DNA of 45,826 bases from Streptomyces sp. CC53 (GTDB lineage: Bacteria; Actinomycetota; Actinomycetes; Streptomycetales; Streptomycetaceae). Shown here piece after piece: positions 21,253 to 30,417 of the stretch (position 1 is the first letter of the stretch; the number at the start of each line of letters is the position of its first letter). The DNA lies in assembly GCF_001865245.1 (NCBI RefSeq), contig NZ_MKXB01000072.1:3987-49812 (forward strand), given 5' to 3'. The notes under the pieces are model-generated. The model was not told where the DNA came from. It searched no databases and was given only the letters and a program-made list of their open reading frames with translations. The translations under genes and the position numbers were made by a program.

Positions 21253-22632
21253 ATGCCGGAGAGCGGCCCGAGCACACAGGGACAGCCACCGACGGACACC
21301 CCGGGACACATACCTGCGGAGCGGACCGGCGCCGCCCCCGCGCCCCCGGCGAGCGGGGCCACCGCCCCCGGGTCCCCGCCGGGGGAGGCCCCCCTGCCCC
21401 GTGCCGCCGCCCGCCGGGTGGGGCTCCTCGTCACCCTCGTCCTCGGGGGCCTCACCGCCCTGCCGCCGCTGTCCATGGACATGTACCTCCCGGCACTGCC
21501 CGAGGTCACCCGGTCCCTGCACGCGCCCGCCGCCACCGTCCAGCTCACCCTGACCGCGTGCCTCGCCGGCATGGCCGCGGGGCAGCTCGTCGTCGGCCCG
21601 ATGAGCGACCGGTGGGGGCGCCGCCGCCCGCTGCTCGCCGGCATGCTCGTGTACGTGGCGGCCACCGCGGTCTGTGCGCTCGCCCCCAGCGCGGGCCTGC
21701 TCATCGGCTTCCGCCTGCTCCAGGGCCTCGCCGGGGCCGCCGGCATCGTCATCGCCCGCGCCGTGGTCCGCGACCTGTACGACGGCGTGGAGATGGCCCG
21801 CTTCTTCTCCACCCTCATGCTGATCTCCGGCGTCGCCCCGGTCATCGCCCCGCTCATCGGCGGCCAGATCCTGCGGGTCACCGACTGGCGGGGCGTCTTC
21901 CACGTCCTCGCCGTCATCGGGGCCGTCCTGACGTTCGTGGTGTGGAGGTGGCTGCACGAGACGCTGCCGCCCGAGCGCCGGCACGGCGGCGGCGTCGGCA
22001 CCGCGCTGCGCACCATGCGCGGGCTGCTCGCCGACCGGGTCTTCACCGGCTACGTGCTGGCGGGCGGCCTCGCCTTCGCCGCCCTCTTCGCCTACATCTC
22101 CGCGTCCCCGTTCGTCGTGCAGGAGATCTACGGCGCCTCCCCGCAGACCTTCGCGCTCCTCTTCGGCGTCAACTCCGTCGGCCTGGTCGCCGTCGGCCAG
22201 GTCAACGGCAAGCTGCTGGTCGGCCGGGTGTCCCTCGACAAGGTGCTCGCGGCGGGTCTGGCCGCCGTCACCCTGGCCGCGCTCGCGCTGCTGCTGATGA
22301 CCACCGGGGTCTTCGGGCCCGTCGGGCTCGTGCCGGTCGCCGCCGGGCTGTTCGTGCTGATGTCCGCGATGGGCCTCACCCTCCCCACCACCAACGCGCA
22401 GGCCCTGATGCGCACCCCGCACGCCGCCGGTTCCGCGTCGGCGCTGCTCGGCACGGCGTCGTTCCTCGTCGGGGCCGTGGCCTCCCCGCTCGTCGGCATC
22501 GCGGGCGAGACGACCGCCGTGCCGATGGCCGTGGTGCAGCTCGTCTGCGCCGTCGCCGCACTGGGCTGCTTCCTCGGCCTGTGCCGCCCGTGGCGGACGG
22601 AGCGCGGACCCGCACCTACCATAGATCGGTGA
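21253..22632 (+). CDS. Bcr/CflA family multidrug efflux MFS transporter
   Basis: 459 residues, ATG at 21253 with AGGAG upstream. After a Pro/Ala-rich cytoplasmic N-terminus of about 60 residues, twelve membrane helices follow. The first helix ends in SMDMYLPALPEVTRSL, a hallmark of the Bcr/CflA (DHA1) drug:H+ antiporters. MFS motif A is GPMSDRWGRRRPLLAG and motif C-like sequence is GVAPVIAPLIGG. Likely exports small toxic compounds. Its stop overlaps the GTG of the Rsm22-type gene, so the two are co-translated, although no functional link is known. Confidence 0.92.
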   Translation: MPESGPSTQGQPPTDTPGHIPAERTGAAPAPPASGATAPGSPPGEAPLPRAAARRVGLLVTLVLGGLTALPPLSMDMYLPALPEVTRSLHAPAATVQLTLTACLAGMAAGQLVVGPMSDRWGRRRPLLAGMLVYVAATAVCALAPSAGLLIGFRLLQGLAGAAGIVIARAVVRDLYDGVEMARFFSTLMLISGVAPVIAPLIGGQILRVTDWRGVFHVLAVIGAVLTFVVWRWLHETLPPERRHGGGVGTALRTMRGLLADRVFTGYVLAGGLAFAALFAYISASPFVVQEIYGASPQTFALLFGVNSVGLVAVGQVNGKLLVGRVSLDKVLAAGLAAVTLAALALLLMTTGVFGPVGLVPVAAGLFVLMSAMGLTLPTTNAQALMRTPHAAGSASALLGTASFLVGAVASPLVGIAGETTAVPMAVVQLVCAVAALGCFLGLCRPWRTERGPAPTIDR

Positions 22633-23606
22633 ACGCCTCCCTCCCCCTCCCGGACGCCCTGCGCGCCGCCCTCGCCGGGCTGCTCGACGGGCTGCCCCCG
22701 ACCAGGGCGGCGCAGGCCGTCGACCGGCTGATCGCCAGCTACCGCGGCACCACCCCGACCGACGCGCCCGTCCTGCGGGACCGCGCCGACGTCGCCGCGT
22801 ACGCGGCGTACCGGATGCCCGCCACGTTCGAGGCGGTACGGGCCGCGCTGGCCGCGCTGCGCGAGGCGGCGCCCGACTGGGCGCCCGGCACCCACACCGA
22901 CGTGGGCGGCGGCACGGGCGCGGCGACGTGGGCGGTCGCGGAGGCCTGGGACGGCGCCGCCCGCAGCACGGTGCTGGACTGGGCGGAGCCCGCCCTCGCC
23001 CTGGGCCGCGAACTGGCCGCGGGGGCCGGGCCGGACGCGCAGTGGCGGCGGGCCCGCATCGGCGCCGCGCTGACGCTGGAGGCCACCGACCTGGTGACCG
23101 TCTCGTACGTCCTCAAGGAGCTCACCCCCGAGGACCGCCGCGCGCTGGTGGCCGAGGCCGCGCGCGCGGCGCAGGCCGTCGTCGTCGTCGAACCGGGCAC
23201 CCCCGACGGGTACGAGCGGATCCTCGCGGCCCGGGAGCAGCTCGTCGCCGCCGGGCTGACCGTCGCCGCGCCCTGCCCGCACGGCGGGGCCTGCCCCATC
23301 GTGCCGGGCACCGACTGGTGCCATTTCTCGGCGCGCGTGGCCCGGTCGTCGCTGCACCGGCAGGTGAAGGGCGGGTCCCTGCCGTACGAGGACGAGAAGT
23401 TCGCCTACGTGGCGGCCGTGCGGTTCCCCGCCGCTGCGGCGGCGGGACGGATCGTCCGCAGGCCGCAGACCCGCAAGGGCCAGGTCCTGCTGGACCTGTG
23501 CACCGAGGACGGGGGGCTGCGCCGCGACACCGTCAGCAAGCGGCACGGGCCCCTGTACAAGGCGGCGCGGGACGCGGACTGGGGCGACCCCTGGCCGCCG
23601 GACTGA
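22629..23606 (+). CDS. Rsm22-type small ribosomal subunit methyltransferase-like protein
   Basis: 325 residues from a GTG that overlaps the exporter stop (GTGA). The Rsm22 family is visible: VAAYAAYRMPATFEAVRAAL, SAM motif HTDVGGGTGAATWAVAE, TVSYVLKELTPEDRRALV, VVVVEPGTPDGYERILAARE, then the cysteine cluster CPHGGACPIVPGTDWCHFSA that binds an Fe-S cluster in this family, and RVARSSLHRQVKGGSLPYED. Rsm22 proteins (METTL17 in mitochondria) act on small-subunit rRNA or its assembly. Bacterial members are little studied. Confidence 0.92.
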   Translation: MNASLPLPDALRAALAGLLDGLPPTRAAQAVDRLIASYRGTTPTDAPVLRDRADVAAYAAYRMPATFEAVRAALAALREAAPDWAPGTHTDVGGGTGAATWAVAEAWDGAARSTVLDWAEPALALGRELAAGAGPDAQWRRARIGAALTLEATDLVTVSYVLKELTPEDRRALVAEAARAAQAVVVVEPGTPDGYERILAAREQLVAAGLTVAAPCPHGGACPIVPGTDWCHFSARVARSSLHRQVKGGSLPYEDEKFAYVAAVRFPAAAAAGRIVRRPQTRKGQVLLDLCTEDGGLRRDTVSKRHGPLYKAARDADWGDPWPPD

Positions 23607-23722
23607 CCGCAGCCGGGCGATCCGCGGCCGGGCCCCTCGGCGGGTGAGCCGGGGCGCCCGCCCGGGTGAGCCGCCCCGCGCGCCCCTTGCCGCAGCCCCG
23701 CGGGGCGCGCTGGTCTGACGGC

Positions 23723-24197
23723 ATGGCGAAGAACCGCACCTGACGGCGGCCGCCGCACTGGCCGCCGCCCTCTTGGCCAGCCCGACGACCGCCCGCGCCG
23801 CCGCCCCGGAACCGGAGCCCGGGAGCATGGTGCTCGACTGGGCCGTCACCTTGAAGCGCGGCACGAAGCCGCTGTTCGTGCACGACGGCGACACGTGGAG
23901 CCTGTACGGTCACCTCCACGAGCGCACCGAGGACCGTGGGCCCGGTACGAAGATCGGCGACATGACCGCCCGCTGCACCGCCGTCCTCGTCCACGCACGT
24001 GGTCACGTCCGGCAGTGCGAGCGCGTCCTGCGCACCGACACGGGGCATCTGTCCCTCACCGACGCCTGGACGTGGAGGGGACCGGCCCGCACGGGGCACC
24101 CGGCGCCGTGACCGGCGTGTACGCCGACGGGGAGGGCGAGGCCAGGATCACCGAGCACGGCGGAACGGCCGGGTTCCGCATCACGCTCGACGACTGA
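23723..24197 (+). pseudogene. Secreted dirigent/allene oxide cyclase-like protein, two frameshifts
   Basis: Three frames together make one protein. MAKNRT starts at 23723; one base over, LTAAAALAAALLASPTTARA forms a signal peptide and leads into GSMVLDWAVTLKRGTKPLFV and HLSLTDAWTW; near 24070 the frame shifts again to EGTGPHGAPGAVTGVYADGE, GEARITEHGG and the stop at 24197. The beta-barrel-like C-terminus (GVY..GEG.A..TEHGG) recalls small secreted allene oxide cyclase-barrel/dirigent-like proteins. With two shifts it is a pseudogene unless these are sequencing errors. Confidence 0.6.
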
Positions 24198-24212
24198 CCC
24201 CGCCCCGGCCGG

Positions 24213-25028
24213 TCAGGGACGCAGCTCCTGGGTGCAGCACTTCACGCTGCCGCCGCCCTTCAGGAGCTCACCCAGGTCCATCCCGATCGGCTCGAAGCCG
24301 CGCCGCCTGAGCGGCCCGAACAGGCCCACCGCCGCCTGCGGCAGCAGCACGTGGCGGCCGTCGCTCACCGCGTTCAGCCCGAGGGCCGCCGCGTCGGGCT
24401 CCTCCGCCAGCAGGGCGTCGGGGAACAGCCTGGCGAGCACCGCGCGGCTCCCCGGCGAGAACGCACCCGGGTAGTACATGATCTCGTCCGCCGCCGTGTC
24501 CAGCACGCACAGCGCCGTGTCCAGGTGGTAGTAGCGCGGGTCCACCAGGTCCAGGCCGATCACCGGCCGGCCGAAGAACTCCTGCGCCTCGTCGCCCGCG
24601 AGCGACGTGGAGCGGAACCCGCGGCCCGCGAGGACGTACGACGAGGTCACGGCGAAGTCGCCCTCGCCCTCGTTCACGTGCTGGGGCTCGTGGACGTCGG
24701 GGAAGCCGTGGGCGCGGAACCAGGCGCGGTGCGCCTCCGCCTCCGCGGCCCTCTCCGGATACAGGAAGCGGGCGCCGAGCACCCGGCCGTCCACGACCGT
24801 GGCACCGTTCGCGGCGAAGACCATGTCCGGGAGGTCCGGGTGCGGCTCCAGGAGTTCCACGGTGTGCCCGAGGGCGCGGTAGCGGTCCCTCAGGTCCTCC
24901 CACTGCGCGACGGCGAGCGGCAGGTCGACCGGTTTCGCCGGGTCCATCCACGGGTTGATGGAGTACGTCACCCTGAAATGCGCAGGTGGGCACATCAGGC
25001 AACGGCGCGGTGTTGCGTCACGAGGCAA
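24213..25028 (-). CDS. DDAH/amidinotransferase-fold hydrolase (dimethylargininase-like)
   Basis: 271 residues from the TTG at 25028, chosen because GAGGAG lies 6 bases upstream and the family usually has RRxLMC at this distance; an ATG at 24995 would remove the first 11 residues. The pentein fold motifs are present: SINPWMDP, LPDMVFAANGATVV, NEGEGDFAVT, YYHLDTALCVLD (catalytic His-Asp region), LNAVSDGRHVLLP and the terminal GGSVKCCTQELRP with the nucleophilic Cys. The enzymes cleave methylarginines to citrulline, or arginine in related branches. Confidence 0.9.
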   Translation of the reverse strand: MPRDATPRRCLMCPPAHFRVTYSINPWMDPAKPVDLPLAVAQWEDLRDRYRALGHTVELLEPHPDLPDMVFAANGATVVDGRVLGARFLYPERAAEAEAHRAWFRAHGFPDVHEPQHVNEGEGDFAVTSSYVLAGRGFRSTSLAGDEAQEFFGRPVIGLDLVDPRYYHLDTALCVLDTAADEIMYYPGAFSPGSRAVLARLFPDALLAEEPDAAALGLNAVSDGRHVLLPQAAVGLFGPLRRRGFEPIGMDLGELLKGGGSVKCCTQELRP

Positions 25029-25372
25029 CGAAGGCTCCTCACAGACGTCAGGTGCACGCGGGATGCGTGCGACGCAGTCATGGTGCGCCCGCAGCCCCGC
25101 TTCGCGCATCGCACCGTACGGGTGGTTACCGGTGTTCACGTGCGCGCCATGCGGGGGCGGCGTGGGTCTCCTCACGGTGAACGGTGCTCCGTCACCGGGC
25201 ATAACCCGACAAAAAGCGGCAACTCCACCCCCCTGACCGCATGTCGGGACGCCCGTGCCTACCCGCTGGAGCCCTCCTGCACACCCCGGTTCTCCCGTCC
25301 GGTCACCTGCGGCGCAGGATGGTGGGACCATGGCAGGGACCGCAGGGGCTTGCATCAGGTGTGAGGGGATAG
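25029..25372. other. Divergent intergenic region
   Basis: 344 bp between the DDAH-like gene and the primase-domain gene, less GC-rich than its surroundings and so likely to hold both promoters. No confident -10/-35 pair or operator could be picked out. Confidence 0.4.
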
Positions 25373-26131
25373 ATGGGCGACGGTATCGGCCGCTACCGCG
25401 GCACGGGGGAGAGCAGACTCGCGAACTGGCTGCGCCGCAGGCCCAAGGACCCGGGGGAGCCGTCCGGCGCCCCGAGCCGCCTGGAACTCCTGCTGGCCAC
25501 CGCCGCGGCCGGACTGCCGCTCGCCCCCGCCGCGTACCCCTCCGGCTACCGCTGCTCCTGTGAGCGCATCGGGTGTCCGACGCCCGCCCGCCATCCCGTC
25601 TCCTTCGCCTGGCAGACGCAGTGCAGCACGGACCCGGCCCAGATCGAGCGCTGGGCCCAGAAACAGCCGCAGGCCAACTTCATCACCGCGACCGGCATGG
25701 TCCACGACGTCCTGGACGTGCCCGTGGAGGCCGGTCGCGCCGCGTTGGAGCGGCTGCTCGCCGACGGCGTGGACGTCGGCCCGGTCGCCGAGGCGGGCGA
25801 TGCGCTGGGGCAGGGCCGCATGCTGTTCTTCACCGCCACCCGCGGCACCCCGGAGGACGAGGACGAGTGGTGGCCGTGCGAGCTGGACTGCCACCCCGAG
25901 ACCATGGACGAGCACCCCGGGCTGCGCTGGCACTGCCGCGGCAGCTACGTGCTCGTGCCGCCCGCACGGCTGCCCGGCGACCACGCCGTGGAGTGGGTGC
26001 GGGGGCCGGAGCATCCGCTGCCGGACCCCCTGACCCTGCTGGAGACGCTCACCGACGCCTGCGCCCGGTACGCCGACGAGTACGGCGGCTCGGGCGGCCA
26101 CCCGGCCGTGGCCTGGCCCATCGGCCGCTGA
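25373..26131 (+). CDS. Bifunctional DNA primase/polymerase N-terminal domain protein
   Basis: 252 residues, ATG at 25373 with GAGGGG upstream. It matches the primase-polymerase (prim-pol) domain found in plasmid, phage and actinobacterial proteins: SRLELLLATAAAGLPLAPAA, a CSCERIGCPTPARHP zinc-type cysteine cluster (about 62-77), QIERWAQKQPQANFITATG and the catalytic-region VHDVLDVPVEAGRAALERLL. No helicase domain follows. Stand-alone copies are common in Streptomyces chromosomes; whether they synthesise primers in vivo is not established. The usual acidic metal ligands are hard to assign here (VLDVP takes the DxD position), so activity is uncertain. Confidence 0.82.
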   Translation: MGDGIGRYRGTGESRLANWLRRRPKDPGEPSGAPSRLELLLATAAAGLPLAPAAYPSGYRCSCERIGCPTPARHPVSFAWQTQCSTDPAQIERWAQKQPQANFITATGMVHDVLDVPVEAGRAALERLLADGVDVGPVAEAGDALGQGRMLFFTATRGTPEDEDEWWPCELDCHPETMDEHPGLRWHCRGSYVLVPPARLPGDHAVEWVRGPEHPLPDPLTLLETLTDACARYADEYGGSGGHPAVAWPIGR

Positions 26132-26506
26132 CGCCCGAGGCGCCCGCAGTGCCCGCGCCCCCGGCACGACCGGCCGCGTCCCGTGCGGGCAGCCGGCGCT
26201 CGCCGTCGGCTGCTCCGCCTGCGGACGCCGTGCCTCCGGGGTCGGCAGGCAAGGCGGGGCTCGGCGGGCCCCGCGTCAAGGGCCTGCGGGGACAGGTGCC
26301 GCCGCAGCGGGCGCCTGCGGGTCCGGTCACCCGGCGCGGCTCACGCGCCCGTGGGGCCGCCTCCCGCGGGACGCCCCCGCCGTGCCGCCACGGCCCTCCG
26401 GGCGGCGACGGCCCGAGGGGCGCAGCCGTCCGTACCGCCCGAGCGACCGGGTCGCCCGGCCCGTCCGCGGACCTTCGCCGCCGTGTCGGCCCGCTCCCGA
26501 CCGGCG
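26132..26506. other. Intergenic region, nothing recognised
   Basis: 375 bp of extreme GC content between convergent genes. Frames are open on both strands only because of base composition; no hairpin or gene stands out. Confidence 0.5.
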
Positions 26507-27487
26507 CTACGAACCGGTGACCGCGGTCACGCCCTGGGAGCGGTTCACGATCGTGACCTGCTCGCCGCCCGCGCCCTCGGCCCCCGGGGCCAGCCGGGCG
26601 GCCACGCTCAGCACCCAGTCCTTCGTGACGGTGTCCCGCACCCGACCCGTCAGCAGCGGCTTCTCGCTGTCACTGACCTTGGGCCGGTACCCCTCCGCGG
26701 CCGTGCGCCGCTCGTAGAGCCGAGTGGCGAAGAAGACCAGCGCCCCGCCGTCCTCGGTGGCGAGCGCCAGCGGCCGGAACGTCCCCGTGTCCAGGGCCTG
26801 GTCCGCGAACTGGACGGCGAGCCCCGGCCGGTTGGCGATCTTGTTGCGTTCCTCCCGCCACACCGTGGTGTGCTGCCCGGCCGCGAAGACGGCGGGCCGC
26901 CCGGAGGTCAGGTAGGAGGCGTAGTCCTTGCTGATGCCCGCCACCCGGCCGTCCGCCACCGGCTCGGCGAACCCGTCCGCGTCCGTGCGGAACGCCGGCA
27001 CCGCCTTCTCCTCCAGGACGGTGAGGTGCGACGCCTCCCAGAGCTGGTCGTTGCCGTTCCTGATGAAGACCAGCAGCCAGCGGTCGTCGCCCGGGCCCTT
27101 GTCGTCCACGTCCCGGTTGGAATCGGCGTCGGCGACGAACCAGCGGGGCCAGCCCGCCTTCTTCGGGATCACGAACCGCGCGTCCGTCAGCTCCAGCGGC
27201 GTGTGCTTCGGGTTTCCCTGAGGGTGCGTCACCGAGCGGGCCTTCAGGCCGGCCTGGTGGATCGCGCCCAGCGAACCGGTCACCCGGTGCGCGTCGAGTG
27301 ACGGGTCGTACGCCTCGTCAGCCGCGTTGTACGCCTCGACGAACTCCTCCAGTGCCCGCGCCGCCTCGTCCCGGCTGACCGCGGGCACGACCTCCGACTC
27401 GCCGTGCACCGTCACGCATCCGCTCGCCGTCGGCGCCAGCACGGCCACCGCCGCGAGGACGCCCAGCGCCCGACCCAGCCTCGTCAT
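26507..27487 (-). CDS. Conserved Streptomyces lipoprotein
   Basis: 326 residues from the ATG at 27487; a GTG at 27508 would add seven. The signal peptide ends in a lipobox (APTASGCVTV), so the protein is anchored outside the membrane. The mature part is soluble and beta-rich: RDEAARALEEFVEAYNAADE, ARFVIPKKAGWPRWFVADAD, WLLVFIRNGNDQLWEASHLT, PLALATEDGGALVFFATRLY, then a C-terminal SEKPLLTGRVRDTVTKDWVL. No named domain is recognised; I recall similar lipoproteins in many Streptomyces. It is divergent from the PhzF gene. Confidence 0.82.
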   Translation of the reverse strand: MTRLGRALGVLAAVAVLAPTASGCVTVHGESEVVPAVSRDEAARALEEFVEAYNAADEAYDPSLDAHRVTGSLGAIHQAGLKARSVTHPQGNPKHTPLELTDARFVIPKKAGWPRWFVADADSNRDVDDKGPGDDRWLLVFIRNGNDQLWEASHLTVLEEKAVPAFRTDADGFAEPVADGRVAGISKDYASYLTSGRPAVFAAGQHTTVWREERNKIANRPGLAVQFADQALDTGTFRPLALATEDGGALVFFATRLYERRTAAEGYRPKVSDSEKPLLTGRVRDTVTKDWVLSVAARLAPGAEGAGGEQVTIVNRSQGVTAVTGS

Positions 27488-27608
27488 CGGTTGCCTGCTG
27501 CTCCTCACGCCCTCGCCCCTCCCGCACCGACCGACCGAACCCTACCCGGGCGGGCCCCCGGGACCGGAGGCGGCCGGCCGGCACGGGGCGTGCTTGAATG
27601 CCCGCGTG

Positions 27609-28277
27609 ATGAGCCCGCACGGCGCGAACGGCGCACCCGAGGTCCTGTCCGTCTTCTGCGGCGCCGACGGGCGGCACGGCAACCGCCTCGGCGTCGTGCG
27701 GGACGGACGCGCCTGCCCCGACCCGGCCGCCCGCCAGGAGTTCGCCCGCAGGCTCGGCCACAGCGAGACGGTGTTCGTCGACGACCCGGAGCGCGGCGCC
27801 CTGGACATCTACACGCCCAGCGTGCGGCTGCCGTTCGCGGGCCACCCCGTCGTCGGCGCCGCGTGGCTGCTGGACCTGGAAGTCCTCGACCTGCCCGTCG
27901 GGGAGGTGTGGGCGCGTCAGGACGGCGAGTTCACCTGGATCGAGGCCCGCGCCGAGTGGGCCCCGCCGCGCACCCTGCGCCGGTACGGCTCCGCCGCCGA
28001 GGTCGACGCCCTGCCGGTGCCGCCGCCGGGGGAGTGGGTGTACGCGTGGGCCTGGGAGGACGAGGCCGCGGGCCGGATCCGGGCGCGGGCGTTCCCCGGG
28101 CGGGGCGACGGCGTCGACGAGGACGAGGCGACCGGCGCGGCGGCCCTGCTGCTGACGGCGGAGCTGGGCCGCGCCCTCAACATCACCCAGGGCCGGGGCT
28201 CGCAGGTCATGACGGCCCCCGGCCCGGACGGGGTCATCGAACTGGGCGGCAGGGTCCGCCGGATCGCCTTCCCGTGA
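27609..28277 (+). CDS. PhzF family isomerase-like protein, short
   Basis: 222 residues from the ATG at 27609 (a GTG directly precedes it). The PhzF/diaminopimelate-epimerase-like fold is seen in FCGADGRHGNRLGVVRDG, the catalytic-Glu segment GHSETVFVDDPERGALDIYT, PFAGHPVVGAAWLL, and the C-terminal DEDEATGAAALLLTAELGRA with ITQGRGSQV. Typical members have 260-300 residues; here the linker and part of the second lobe are shorter, although the key motifs remain. The substrate is unknown, and phenazine production should not be inferred. It ends 15 bp from the convergent heme oxygenase gene. Confidence 0.85.
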   Translation: MSPHGANGAPEVLSVFCGADGRHGNRLGVVRDGRACPDPAARQEFARRLGHSETVFVDDPERGALDIYTPSVRLPFAGHPVVGAAWLLDLEVLDLPVGEVWARQDGEFTWIEARAEWAPPRTLRRYGSAAEVDALPVPPPGEWVYAWAWEDEAAGRIRARAFPGRGDGVDEDEATGAAALLLTAELGRALNITQGRGSQVMTAPGPDGVIELGGRVRRIAFP

Positions 28278-28292
28278 GCCGCCCCCGCGGCG

Positions 28293-28973
28293 TCACGCGC
28301 TGAGCGGGAACTCCCGCCCCAGCGCCTGGAAGACGGCGGTGTTGAGGGCGAAGGCCCGCTTGCACTCGTCGACGATCCGCTGCCGCTCCAGGTCGTCGGC
28401 GCGGACCCCGTCGAGCAGTTCCCGGTAGGTGCGCTTGAACGCGGCCGGGTTCGGGACGCCCTCGAACACGTAGAACCGCACCCCGTCGCCCTTGCGCGGG
28501 AAGCCCCAGGTGCGCTCCGCCTTGTCGCGGATGATCTGACCGCCCGACAGGTCGCCCAGGTAACGGGTGTAGTGGTGCGCGACGTACCCGCCGGGCCAGG
28601 TGCGGGCGCACTCCTCGACGCGCGCGGCGTACGCGGCGGTGGCGGGCAGCGGCGCCGCCCCGGCGCGCCAGCCGGGGCCCCGCAGGTGGGCGAGGTCCCG
28701 CTCCAGCGCGGCGGTCCGCAGCAGTTCGGGCCGCAGGAACGGCCCGGCGACCGGGTCGTCCGCCAGCCGTTCGGCGGCGGCGCCCTCCAGGGCCCGGTAC
28801 ACGAACCAGAGCTGTTCCGTGTACCGGGCGAAGGCGTCCACGCCCAGGCGGCCGCCGAGCAGGTCGCCCATGAACGTCGACGTCTCGGCCTCCATGTGCG
28901 CCTCGTGCGACGCGGTGCGGATGAGCGTCGAGAAGGGCGTGGCGGCGGTAGCGGCGGTGGCGCGTGCGGTCAA
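28293..28973 (-). CDS. Heme oxygenase (biliverdin-producing)
   Basis: 226 residues, ATG at 28973. The protein opens heme to biliverdin, CO and Fe(II), using electrons from a reductase partner. The proximal heme His is in SHEAHMEAETSTFM, and the distal helix is GGYVAHHYTRYLGDLSGGQI (with the flexible GDLSGG). The C-terminal RFYVFEGVPNPAAFKRTYRE is also typical. It is of the HmuO/HO-1 type. A DtxR/IdeR-type iron box sits 79 bp upstream (29052-29069), so expression should rise under iron starvation, releasing iron from heme. It appears monocistronic. Confidence 0.95.
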   Translation of the reverse strand: MTARATAATAATPFSTLIRTASHEAHMEAETSTFMGDLLGGRLGVDAFARYTEQLWFVYRALEGAAAERLADDPVAGPFLRPELLRTAALERDLAHLRGPGWRAGAAPLPATAAYAARVEECARTWPGGYVAHHYTRYLGDLSGGQIIRDKAERTWGFPRKGDGVRFYVFEGVPNPAAFKRTYRELLDGVRADDLERQRIVDECKRAFALNTAVFQALGREFPLSA

Positions 28974-29051
28974 GGCGGGCCTCCGGGGGGCCGAGGGAAA
29001 CCGTGGGTGCGGGAAGAGGGCAGGGCGCGGCGTGACTCCACCGATCCTGCA

Positions 29052-29069
29052 ACTTAGGCTTGCCTAAGT
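29052..29069 (-). promoter_or_regulatory. Iron box (DmdR/IdeR-type operator)
   Basis: ACTTAGGCTTGCCTAAGT is a perfect palindrome apart from its central two bases and fits the TTAGGTTAGGCTAACCTAA consensus of iron-dependent DtxR-family repressors. It lies between the heme oxygenase and map genes, both on the minus strand, and is placed to control heme oxygenase. Confidence 0.8.
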
Positions 29070-29117
29070 CAACCTCTTTCCGACGCCCTGTCGGTAAAAA
29101 GGTACCCCCCGGAGGCG

Positions 29118-29975
29118 TCAGGGCAACGTGAGGATGTCGGCTCCGGTCTCCGTCACCACGAGTGTGTGCTCGAACTGGGCGGTCCGCTTGCGGTCCTTCG
29201 TCACCACCGTCCAGCCGTCGTCCCACATGTCGTACTCGTGGGTGCCCAGCGTCAGCATCGGCTCGATCGTGAAGGTCATGCCGGGCTGCATGACGGTGGT
29301 GTGGTGCGGCGAGTCGTAGTGGGGGATGATCAGCCCCGAGTGGAACGACGAGTTGATCCCGTGGCCCGTGAAGTCCCGCACCACCCCGTACCCGAACCGC
29401 TTCGCGTACGACTCGATGACCCGCCCGATGACGTTGACCTGCCGGCCCGGCCGGACCGCCTTGATGGCCCGGTGCAGCGATTCGCGGGTCCGCTCGACCA
29501 GCAGCCGCGACTCCTCGTCGACGTCGCCGCAGAGGTAGGTGGCGTTGTTGTCGCCGTGGACGCCGTCGATGTAGGCGGTGACGTCCAGGTTCACGATGTC
29601 GCCGTCGCGCAGTACGGTCGAGTCCGGGATCCCGTGGCAGATCACCTCGTTGACCGAGGCGCACAGCGATTTGGGGAAGCCCCGGTAGCCCAGCGTCGAC
29701 GGATAGGCCCCGTGATCGCACATGTACTCGTGCGCGATCCGGTCCAGCTCGTCCGTCGTGACGCCGGGAGCGATGTGCTTGGCCGCCTCCTCCATGGCCC
29801 GCGCGGCGATGCGGCCCGCGACGCGCATGCGCTCGACGGTGTCGGCATCCTGCACCTCGGGGCCGTCGTACGGCTTCGGGGCGGGCTTCCCGACGTACTC
29901 GGGGCGGCGGATGGAGCCGGGAACGGGACGGGTGGGGGACAGGACCCCTGGGACGAGCAGTGACTGGCCAGACAT
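29118..29975 (-). CDS. map: Methionine aminopeptidase, type I
   Basis: 285 residues, ATG at 29975. It removes the initiator Met from nascent proteins. The pita-bread fold and its five metal ligands are visible: [20 protein letters not shown] (both Asp), the His in [14 protein letters not shown], the Glu in [13 protein letters not shown] and the Glu in [13 protein letters not shown]. The substrate-pocket His is in [10 protein letters not shown]. The 40-residue N-terminal extension ([20 protein letters not shown]) is typical of the longer actinobacterial MetAP1c. It is divergent from the 30034 gene. Confidence 0.96.
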   Translation of the reverse strand: MSGQSLLVPGVLSPTRPVPGSIRRPEYVGKPAPKPYDGPEVQDADTVERMRVAGRIAARAMEEAAKHIAPGVTTDELDRIAHEYMCDHGAYPSTLGYRGFPKSLCASVNEVICHGIPDSTVLRDGDIVNLDVTAYIDGVHGDNNATYLCGDVDEESRLLVERTRESLHRAIKAVRPGRQVNVIGRVIESYAKRFGYGVVRDFTGHGINSSFHSGLIIPHYDSPHHTTVMQPGMTFTIEPMLTLGTHEYDMWDDGWTVVTKDRKRTAQFEHTLVVTETGADILTLP

Positions 29976-30033
29976 GCCAGCGAGTCTAACCAGGGTGCGC
30001 GGGGCACCATGGCGACAGAGAAAGGAGCCGGAC

Positions 30034-30279
30034 ATGGCCCTGTTCAAGAAGCGCGCGGCGGGCAAGCCGGGCGAGTGGTACTACTGCCTGCAGCACAAGA
30101 AGGTCGAGGAGGGCCCCGAGTGCCCGGCCAGGAACCGCTTCGGCCCGTACGCGACGGCCGCCGAGGCGTCCCACGCGATGGAGACCGCGCAGGCCCGCAA
30201 CCTCGACTGGGAGACCGACCCCCGCTGGCACGACCAGGACCCGGACGGCGGCGCACCCGACCGCCCCGCGGAACCGTAG
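30034..30279 (+). CDS. Conserved actinobacterial hypothetical protein
   Basis: 81 residues, ATG at 30034 with AAAGGAG upstream. The sequence ([60 protein letters not shown]) is one I recall as conserved in Streptomyces beside map. The Tyr-Tyr-Cys and a second Cys in [14 protein letters not shown] could form a metal or disulfide site, but this is unproven. The acidic C-terminal tail ends in PDRPAEP. It resembles SPOR-associated small proteins in its [10 protein letters not shown] segment. Confidence 0.8.
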   Translation: MALFKKRAAGKPGEWYYCLQHKKVEEGPECPARNRFGPYATAAEASHAMETAQARNLDWETDPRWHDQDPDGGAPDRPAEP

Positions 30280-30339
30280 GTCCCGCGCGCCGCGCTGAGT
30301 CCGGGGGCCCGCCCGGCCCCGCGCGCCCGACGAGCCGTC

Positions 30340-30359
30340 CCGACCGACCGACCGACCGG
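30340..30359. repeat. Tetranucleotide repeat (CCGA)n
   Basis: About four and a half CCGA units in the 280-bp gap between the 30034-30279 gene and the MFS gene, which otherwise holds only the hairpin at 30398-30417. Confidence 0.7.
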
Positions 30360-30397
30360 CACCGGCCTCGGCCGTCTCCGCCGGCCGCGCGGGAGGC

Positions 30398-30417
30398 CCC
30401 GGGCCGCGCGGCCCGGG
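30398..30417. terminator. Perfect palindrome, possible terminator
   Basis: CCCGGGCCGCGCGGCCCGGG is a perfect 20-bp palindrome between convergent genes, 145 bp past the MFS stop. As RNA it would fold into a tight hairpin with a minimal loop. Confidence 0.4.
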
